Assembly (NCBI GenBank): GCA_002691245.1
Contig: NZHH01000053.1
Span: 1 to 11,362 of the forward strand
DNA: 11,362 bases
Direction: 5' to 3'
From: Methylaequor sp002691245
GTDB taxonomy: Bacteria > Pseudomonadota > Alphaproteobacteria > Methylaequorales > Methylaequoraceae
The notes beneath the pieces were generated by a model. It searched no databases, was not told the origin of the DNA, and saw only the letters and a list, made by a program, of their open reading frames with translations. The stretch's first letter is position 1. The number at the start of each line of letters is the position of its first letter. The position numbers and the translations under genes were made by a program. Below, one piece after another: positions 6,168-11,362 of the stretch.

Positions 6168-7445
6168 ATGATCTCCGCAGACGTTATTAAACAAAAAAGA
6201 TTGAATCTAGGACTATCTCAAAAAGAGTTTTCTATTCTCTTAGGATTGAGGGGACATGGTGAACGAACAGTCCGTGGCTGGGAAAACGGAGAACATGAGC
6301 CTTCTGCCGCAAAGCTGGAAAAGATTTCGGGTCTAAAAACTGAAACCCCCTATAAATTTTTAAATCGCTCTGTTGGTCTAAAATCGGTAGACCTATTTGC
6401 AGGTATCGGAGGAATAAGACTGGCATTCCAGACTTTAGGGTGTCAATGTATATTTTCTTCAGAGTGGGATAAATTCGCCCAAAAAACTTATGCTGCAAAC
6501 TTTGGCGAGTTGCCAAAGGGAGATATTGGAGAAATTAGAGCAGAGGATATTCCAAACCACGATATTCTTTTAGCAGGCTTTCCATGTCAGGCTTTTTCAC
6601 AAGCGGGGTTAAAAAACGGTTTTAACGATACAAGGGGCACTCTGTTTTTTGATATTCAAAGAATTCTAGTAGCAAAGAGACCAAAGATGTTTCTTCTTGA
6701 AAATGTAAAACAGTTGAAGGGTCATGATGGAGGCCGAACCTTTGCAACAATATTATCAATTTTAAAAGGTGAACATGGGAATAATTTGAAGATGATTGAT
6801 ATGTCACAAGCGGCAAGAGATGCTTTAAATGAGCAATTGAACTATTGGGTAGATTTTAAAGTTCTAAAAAGTACAGACTTTGGGTTGCCGCAGAATAGAC
6901 AAAGAATATTTATTTTAGGGTTTAACAAGGATTATTATGGCGACATTGATTTTGAAACTCAATTCTCATGGCCATTGCCCAACGGTATCCCAACAAGTGT
7001 GAGACAGATTTTACAATCAGATAATGAGGTAGATCCCAAATATACAATTTCCCAAAAATTACTGGAGGGTCATGAACGGCGAAGAAAAGAACATAAAGAG
7101 AAAGGAAATGGATTTGGGTTCTCAGTGTTTAGACCTGAAGATAAATACACAAATACAATTAGTGCAAGGTATTACAAAGATGGCAGTGAGATCTTAATTG
7201 ATCAAAGCGCTTTGGGCAGGAGGCCTAGAAAACTTACACCGCGAGAATGCGCCAGACTTCAGGGATTTCCAGAAGATTTTATAGTAGATGCAGTGTCAGA
7301 TGCACAGGCCTATAAACAATTCGGAAATTCTGTCAGTGTACCTGTTGTCCAAGCTATAGCGGCTCAAATGCTGTATTTTGATAGAATGCATCCAAATGAT
7401 GAAAAAACCGATCTAATTGAGCGCCAAGGCTCTCTTTTCGACTGA
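6168..7445 (+). CDS. dcm: DNA (cytosine-5)-methyltransferase with N-terminal XRE-type HTH, Dcm/EcoRII-like
   Basis: It transfers a methyl group from S-adenosylmethionine to C5 of cytosine in a specific DNA site. Of the 425 residues, about 4-55 form a helix-turn-helix of the XRE kind (RLNLGLSQKEFSILLGL ... RTVRGWENGEHEPS). The catalytic motifs then follow in order: I DLFAGIGGIRLAF (75-87), IV GFPCQAFSQAG with catalytic Cys140, VI ENV (Glu179), VIII QNRQRIF (242-248), IX RKLTPRECARLQGFP (354-368) and X GNSVSVPVV (386-394). The target-recognition region (about 255-350) contains GNGFGFSVF and TISARYYKDGSEILID, very close to what I recall of E. coli Dcm and M.EcoRII (CCWGG) and relatives such as M.SsoII (CCNGG), so a CCWGG/CCNGG-type site is likely but not proven. 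AGGA at 6161-6164 precedes the ATG. N-terminal HTHs in this family (M.SsoII, M.EcoRII) repress their own gene. The gene appears intact, and its 3' end overlaps the convergent nuclease gene. Confidence 0.93.
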   Translation: MISADVIKQKRLNLGLSQKEFSILLGLRGHGERTVRGWENGEHEPSAAKLEKISGLKTETPYKFLNRSVGLKSVDLFAGIGGIRLAFQTLGCQCIFSSEWDKFAQKTYAANFGELPKGDIGEIRAEDIPNHDILLAGFPCQAFSQAGLKNGFNDTRGTLFFDIQRILVAKRPKMFLLENVKQLKGHDGGRTFATILSILKGEHGNNLKMIDMSQAARDALNEQLNYWVDFKVLKSTDFGLPQNRQRIFILGFNKDYYGDIDFETQFSWPLPNGIPTSVRQILQSDNEVDPKYTISQKLLEGHERRRKEHKEKGNGFGFSVFRPEDKYTNTISARYYKDGSEILIDQSALGRRPRKLTPRECARLQGFPEDFIVDAVSDAQAYKQFGNSVSVPVVQAIAAQMLYFDRMHPNDEKTDLIERQGSLFD

Positions 7446-8648
7446 AATACGCCGTCCCTCAAAGCATTTCATGACGTCTACCATATCAAGAAAGAGTACA
7501 TCTATAGGAGGAAATTCATCATCTAGCTGATTGGAAAATCTATCAACAACCACTATGCTTTCTGGCTCTGCTTTTTCTACTTTGGGTACAGCGAGCATAT
7601 TATTTATATCCAGCTTTTTATAAACTATAGTAAAAGCCTTCGCATAAAAAAACTGCTTAACAAGATCTTGCCATCCCGGCATTGACGCTTTGAAATCGTA
7701 ATACTTTGCATCCACTATCGCTATTTTGTTTTTCTCATTAATAATAATGTCAGGTCTTGATGCATTTTCTTTTTTCAAGATTAAAGCATTTTTTGATTTA
7801 TATGCTGGAATAGCAGGCATTGGAAATTGTGATTTTTGATCACCTAGATAGCTTGCGCACATATTCTCCCAGATATTTTGAAAAAGATCAGTTCCAAAAC
7901 ACCACCGACTTTGGTTCGCGGTATCTTCTTTATTTAACAAAAAAGACTCCATCAATTTTAGTTGAGAGATCTTTGCATCCACATACTGGAAACTCATTTC
8001 TTTTCTTATAATCTTGAGAGCTGCTGATTTCGAAACAGGGAGCTTTACTCCTTTCAGTTCCGGTGCAACTAAATTACTTTTGCTTCCTATAAGCCATCCG
8101 AAAACTTTGTCAGCCTCACTAATTATCGCTTTATGAAGTTCCTGAATTATGTTGGGAGAGGAGCGTGTTTTGCCGACAATCTGTGGAATGTAAATTGGAA
8201 CCCTATCTTTATTATGTGTAGGCATTATGCGATTTAGGGTATTTTTCCAGTCTACTTTTCCGGAAGTTGCTAGCACTGCTTTTTTTTGAAGCAAATTATA
8301 TAATCCGAATTTTAAATAGTTTTCTAATACACTTAAACCTATTGGATATTTTATCGTATTGTCTACTCCCATTAAATCGGAACTTTTACGTTCATTTTTT
8401 GTATATTGTCTTATACATTTAATAATAAGCTTTGCAGTATTTTGCCAATTATCATCTGAACTTAATCCTTTTGGATAAAAGACCGCTATATCGTTTTCAG
8501 ACCAGACAACTCCGACAAAGCTCACTCTTCGACCCTCAACTGATCTGGAGGAATAACCCTCAATCGCTTTCAAAATTTCAGGGTCTATAGAGTCGACATT
8601 ACATCCATCAATATAATTTTTGGGTCTACTTGTATTTAAAGGCGTCAT
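7413..8648 (-). CDS. PD-(D/E)XK restriction nuclease, McrC/LlaJI-like partner of the McrB-like NTPase
   Basis: This 411-residue protein starts at ATG 8648, 7 bp after the stop of the McrB-like gene, with AGGAG/AAGG at 8668-8660 upstream. The C-terminal half has the nuclease core: RPDIIINEKNKIAIVDAKYYD gives Asp300, Asp313 and Lys315 (the D...DxK pattern), preceded by FQNIWENM (about 256-263) and followed by DLVKQFFYAKAF (328-339). This arrangement fits the LlaJI-family/McrC nuclease fold. The N-terminal half (about 1-240) is unassigned and probably contacts the NTPase. In McrBC-type systems this subunit cuts DNA while the McrB ring translocates. Because a C5 methyltransferase sits next door, a methylation-sensitive type II-like role (as in LlaJI and BsuMI) fits better than a type IV role (inference). 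The last 33 bp overlap the convergent methyltransferase gene. Confidence 0.82.
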   Translation of the reverse strand: MTPLNTSRPKNYIDGCNVDSIDPEILKAIEGYSSRSVEGRRVSFVGVVWSENDIAVFYPKGLSSDDNWQNTAKLIIKCIRQYTKNERKSSDLMGVDNTIKYPIGLSVLENYLKFGLYNLLQKKAVLATSGKVDWKNTLNRIMPTHNKDRVPIYIPQIVGKTRSSPNIIQELHKAIISEADKVFGWLIGSKSNLVAPELKGVKLPVSKSAALKIIRKEMSFQYVDAKISQLKLMESFLLNKEDTANQSRWCFGTDLFQNIWENMCASYLGDQKSQFPMPAIPAYKSKNALILKKENASRPDIIINEKNKIAIVDAKYYDFKASMPGWQDLVKQFFYAKAFTIVYKKLDINNMLAVPKVEKAEPESIVVVDRFSNQLDDEFPPIDVLFLDMVDVMKCFEGRRISVEKRALALN

Positions 8649-8655
8649 TGCTGAG

Positions 8656-10584
8656 TCAACCTTCTCCTACATTGGGGTCTGACTCAGTATTTGAGACTCG
8701 GTTAGTCTGTATTGCATTGATATATCTCGTGCTAAAAATAGTCTGCTTTGATAGATATCTTTTCTGTACTTCTGCAAAAGAAAGTATGGTTTCTTCAAAG
8801 ATAATTGATCTATCATCATGCCTTAAAACATCTTCCCAGATATATACTAAAACTTTTTCAATTATAAGTTCTTCAATATGCTCATTGGCTAATTCGACTG
8901 GAGAAAGAAAATAAGGGCCAATTAATTTATCCTCGGACACAATGCCGGTCTGTAATAACAACTCATTAATTGACTTGGCAAACTCAGTCCAGCTGTAGTT
9001 TTCTCCTGACACATTTATCCTTGGCTTTGAAAATTCCGGTTTTCCGCTGTGTTGTTTGAAGTCAATAGGAACATATTTAAATGAAAAGCGCCTCTTGAAT
9101 GCTGTATCAAGAGGAAACACTCCTTGATCACTACTATTCATTGTTCCCACAATAAACAGGTTTTCTGGCAACGTGAGATGTGAAATATGAGATAATTCGG
9201 TTCGTTCTCCAAAATATGTTTTTAAAGTTTCGGGAACAAGAATTTTATAACTTGACTCTCCCGCTTCATTTCTGTCGAGAAGCTGGAATATCTCTCCAAA
9301 AATAGCAGGCGCATTTCCTCGATTGATCTCTTCTATTAATAATACTACAGGCTGGTCATTATTAATCATTGCATCTTCAAAGGCTTCGATAAAAGGACCC
9401 TTTTCAAATGCATAAATTATTCCAAATTTATTATCTCTCTGCGGTTTTAATGTTCCTATAAAATCGGAGTTCTGATAATCCGCATGAAAGACAACCCTAT
9501 GAAAGTGCTTAACATCACAGTCAATATAGTCTTTGGCTTGGAAACTTTTTCCGGTCCCCGGTGCTCCAAAAAACAGTACATTTCTTGGTAAGTCAGTTGG
9601 AATGTGTGTGCTGAGGCTAGTGCTTGTAAGACCAGTTTCTTTTAAATCGTCTAATGTATCTTTAGTATCTTGAATGTATTTTACAATGAACTCAACATAA
9701 CCGGTCTTTACGTTTTCCAAGTCTAGTTTTTGTTGACATATTTGGGTTATGACATCGTGTCTGCCTCTGAAAATTGATTTTTTCAAGCCGCTCCAAGCAG
9801 GATTGCAAATAGCTTTCACAAAATAATCTACGTTTACCTGCGATCCAAAATAATCAATTGAAGCTTGCGAGATTTCTCTGGAGGAAATTTTCCCGGTTTT
9901 TATTTCATTAAAAAGTTTTTGTTCCCCCTTAGAAGAGACAGAGGACGAAAGTTTGATCAGAGTATCCTTTAGCTTGTCCGCTGCATCTTTGTATCTTGAG
10001 GTAGCATTTATGTAAGGAATAATCTGTTTAAAGTGTTTTAAATGTGCAAAAGATAAAACCGATTTTTGATGCTGTTTTGTAGAGGTGATACCGATGGCAG
10101 TTTCCCCTTTTGAATGAATGAGATAGCCATCTTTTTGTAAATAATTTGATATTCTGGTTATCAGTGTAGGGGGAATTTTTATTTCTGCCTCATCTGCCAG
10201 GCTAGATAGATTTTTCTCACAGGCTTTCCAAACCTCTTCGAGGTTCTCCAGCCAATACCATGATTTTATTGTTTTTATAGTATCAATCAACGCAACATCT
10301 GTTAAATCTTTAGCCTTCTCCAAGACATTTTTCAAATAGGCTGGACTCATTTTTTCTTTAGAATCAACCCAACCAACCCTTCTGCTATTTGTATGAGGAT
10401 CAAAGCTATCTCTGAAATTTTTGATCGTGTTTTTATTTACATGAAAAATTTCTTCCAGATTTTCAAAGGCCTCTTTGGTGTTTGTATATCCAAGCTTCCC
10501 ATATTCAAGTTTAGCAAGTCCATAGGCACATAAGGCGGCAGCTTCTTTATTGTTTAGAGTTTTAACAAAATCATTTCCTGGCAT
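8656..10584 (-). CDS. mcrB: McrB-like AAA+ GTPase-type restriction subunit
   Basis: It is the motor subunit of a two-part restriction enzyme. I chose ATG 10584 (642 residues), with AAGAGA 9 bases upstream; a TTG at 10593 would add three residues but leaves no room for a ribosome site. The N-terminal region contains KNFRDSFDPHTNSRRVGW (about 55-72), a motif I have seen at the front of several restriction-associated proteins; residues about 85-320 are helical and of unknown specificity. The AAA+ domain has Walker A GAPGTGKS (340-347), Walker B VVLLIEEINRG (413-423), MNSSDQ (482-487, at the position of the McrB NTAD guanine-specificity motif) and FKRRF (496-500). The C-terminal segment IGPYFLSP...VYIWEDVLRHD is typical of McrB relatives. 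McrB uses GTP, but the changed MNSSDQ leaves nucleotide choice open. It forms an operon with the nuclease gene downstream. Confidence 0.88.
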   Translation of the reverse strand: MPGNDFVKTLNNKEAAALCAYGLAKLEYGKLGYTNTKEAFENLEEIFHVNKNTIKNFRDSFDPHTNSRRVGWVDSKEKMSPAYLKNVLEKAKDLTDVALIDTIKTIKSWYWLENLEEVWKACEKNLSSLADEAEIKIPPTLITRISNYLQKDGYLIHSKGETAIGITSTKQHQKSVLSFAHLKHFKQIIPYINATSRYKDAADKLKDTLIKLSSSVSSKGEQKLFNEIKTGKISSREISQASIDYFGSQVNVDYFVKAICNPAWSGLKKSIFRGRHDVITQICQQKLDLENVKTGYVEFIVKYIQDTKDTLDDLKETGLTSTSLSTHIPTDLPRNVLFFGAPGTGKSFQAKDYIDCDVKHFHRVVFHADYQNSDFIGTLKPQRDNKFGIIYAFEKGPFIEAFEDAMINNDQPVVLLIEEINRGNAPAIFGEIFQLLDRNEAGESSYKILVPETLKTYFGERTELSHISHLTLPENLFIVGTMNSSDQGVFPLDTAFKRRFSFKYVPIDFKQHSGKPEFSKPRINVSGENYSWTEFAKSINELLLQTGIVSEDKLIGPYFLSPVELANEHIEELIIEKVLVYIWEDVLRHDDRSIIFEETILSFAEVQKRYLSKQTIFSTRYINAIQTNRVSNTESDPNVGEG

Positions 10585-10632
10585 AATTGACAATCTCTTT
10601 ATTCTCTAAAATATAGATATACACTATCAAGT
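10585..10632. promoter_or_regulatory. 48-bp divergent control region between the McrB-like gene and vsr
   Basis: Two genes start outward from only 48 bp, so their promoters must overlap or run into coding sequence. On the plus strand a perfect TTGACA lies at 10587-10592. Candidate -10 boxes are AATATA at 10610-10615 (17-bp spacing) or TATAGA at 10612-10617 (19 bp). Either would start transcription about 10 bases before the vsr ATG. On the minus strand TTGATA (10629-10624) is present without a well-spaced -10 box. Confidence 0.5.
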
Positions 10633-11061
10633 ATGGATATTGTTACAAAAAAAGAAAGAAGCAAAATGATGGCTGGTATAAAATCAAAAAATACCAAGCC
10701 GGAGATAATTATCAGAAAAATTCTTTTCAGATCAGGATTTAGGTATCGCCTGAGTACTAAAGTTCTTGGGATAAAGCCAGATATAGTCTTAAAAAAATGG
10801 AAAATTTGTATTTTTGTTCATGGATGTTTTTGGCATAGACATGAGAATTGTACACTCGCCAGCATTCCAAAGAGCAACGTCCAGTTCTGGAAAAAGAAAT
10901 TTGAGGGCAATGTTTTACGTGATAAAAAGGCGATAGATATTTTGCAGAAAAATAACTGGAAAGTAGGAATAATTTGGGAGTGTGCGATAAGAAATAGAGA
11001 GACTGATTTCAGCATTCTACCAACATTAATAAAAGATAGTATTTCGTGGACTATCCCATGA
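10633..11061 (+). CDS. vsr: Very short patch repair (Vsr) T:G mismatch endonuclease
   Basis: It nicks DNA beside T:G mismatches formed when 5-methylcytosine deaminates, so repair restores C:G. The 142-residue length is normal. Family motifs are complete: ERSKMMAGIKSKNTKPE (9-24, Glu24), FRYRL (36-40), KPDIVL (Asp50), FVHGCFWHRH (61-70, with His63 and His68) and WECAIR (115-120). Cys65, His70, Cys73 and Cys117 match the structural zinc ligands of E. coli Vsr. In E. coli vsr overlaps dcm; here it is separated from the methyltransferase by the divergent restriction operon but clearly serves it. No Shine-Dalgarno precedes the ATG, and the predicted promoter leaves a very short leader, so it may be translated from a near-leaderless transcript. 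Confidence 0.95.
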   Translation: MDIVTKKERSKMMAGIKSKNTKPEIIIRKILFRSGFRYRLSTKVLGIKPDIVLKKWKICIFVHGCFWHRHENCTLASIPKSNVQFWKKKFEGNVLRDKKAIDILQKNNWKVGIIWECAIRNRETDFSILPTLIKDSISWTIP

Positions 11062-11090
11062 ATACTGAAAATCAATTACTTTAAAAAAGC

Positions 11091-11362
11091 ATGCAAGAAA
11101 CTTTTAAACTTATAAATAACTTTTGGACGGAGTTTGAAAAGATAAAAAAAACTATTTCTCGCGTTGGAGGGTTTGATGGTTTCTGTCAGTGTGAGTCAGA
11201 GAAAATAATAGAAAAAACGAGCAAAGCAACGGAGACTCGCTCTTTTCTAATGATAGGAATTCTTGTTGACCAAGCAGTAAGAGCTTCTAGTTCTGATAAT
11301 CTTTATGAAGATTTTAGGTCTGTATTTATTTACCCCAAACTTGTTGCACATTTTGATGGTAG
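11091..11362 (+). CDS. 5' part of an unrecognised gene downstream of vsr (runs off right edge)
   Basis: ATG 11091 opens a frame that stays open for 90 codons to the window edge, and an in-frame TAA at 11082-11084 fixes the limit upstream. It reads MQETFKLINNFWTEFEKIKK..., with a CQC pair (residues 31-33), a short hydrophobic stretch FLMIGILVDQAV and VFIYPKLVAHFDG near the edge. It looks like a soluble, mostly helical protein; no family is recognised. It starts 29 bp after vsr on the same strand and is probably cotranscribed. By position it could be a further restriction or accessory component of the island, but nothing in the visible sequence proves this. There is no clear ribosome binding site. 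Confidence 0.65.
   Translation, partial: MQETFKLINNFWTEFEKIKKTISRVGGFDGFCQCESEKIIEKTSKATETRSFLMIGILVDQAVRASSSDNLYEDFRSVFIYPKLVAHFDG

Noticed and set aside
6232..6516. 94-codon minus-strand frame inside the methyltransferase
   Set aside because: It is antisense to the HTH and motif I region of an intact methyltransferase.
8630..8914. 94-codon plus-strand frame across the McrB/McrC-like junction
   Set aside because: It is antisense to both genes and shows no family resemblance or ribosome site.
7413..10584. Classical type IV McrBC acting on methylated DNA
   Set aside because: It would be self-destructive next to an intact C5 methyltransferase unless its motif differs. The LlaJI/BsuMI-type model fits the layout better, though this is not proven.
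10818..11075. 85-codon minus-strand frame inside vsr
   Set aside because: It is a shadow of vsr, whose catalytic and zinc motifs are complete in the other strand.

Overview
The window is AT-rich bacterial DNA, most likely from a marine alphaproteobacterium of the SAR11/SAR116/AEGEAN-169 kind. That placement is an inference. It rests on AT richness and on the style of the surface protein: an N-terminal hydrophobic segment ending in LASCGGGG, a Ca-binding-like DLNSDG segment, an Ala-rich stretch ending FAASAEGAGA, and then cadherin repeats next to a type I secretion operon. No rRNA, tRNA, CRISPR array or transposase was seen.

Left part (1-5881): a large surface or secreted cadherin-repeat protein runs leftward off the window (1-1408, minus). 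Diverging from it across 126 bp is a compact type I secretion operon on the plus strand. It encodes a TolC-family outer-membrane factor predicted to be a lipoprotein (1535-2866), a PrtD-type ABC transporter (about 2887-4593) and an HlyD-family membrane fusion protein (4598-5881). The cadherin protein is the obvious candidate substrate. Between 1999 and 4476 the sequence carries 73 N bases. They fall overwhelmingly on third codon positions, which looks like a consensus of diverged co-existing strains or copies rather than random base-calling failure. The ABC gene has no good ATG: a well-placed Shine-Dalgarno sequence points to an ATA start codon.

Middle (5882-6167): no clear gene. Two tiny ORFs joined by an ATGA overlap may be a coupled pair or one frameshifted small gene.

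Right part (6168-11362): a restriction-modification and repair island. A C5-cytosine methyltransferase with an N-terminal XRE-type helix-turn-helix and a Dcm/EcoRII-like target-recognition region (6168-7445, plus) meets tail to tail, with a 33-bp coding overlap, a minus-strand operon. That operon encodes an McrB-like AAA+ NTPase (8656-10584) and a PD-(D/E)XK nuclease resembling McrC/LlaJI (7413-8648). Diverging from the McrB-like gene over only 48 bp is a vsr mismatch endonuclease (10633-11061). It is followed by the start of an unrecognised gene (11091 to the window end).

How the right-hand genes could work together (inference): the methyltransferase marks a Dcm-like site, the McrB/McrC-like pair restricts DNA lacking that mark (as in the LlaJI and BsuMI systems) rather than methylated DNA, and Vsr repairs the T:G mismatches that arise when 5-methylcytosine deaminates. 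The HTH on the methyltransferase and a CCAGG sequence at the first codons of the McrB-like gene are possible control points.
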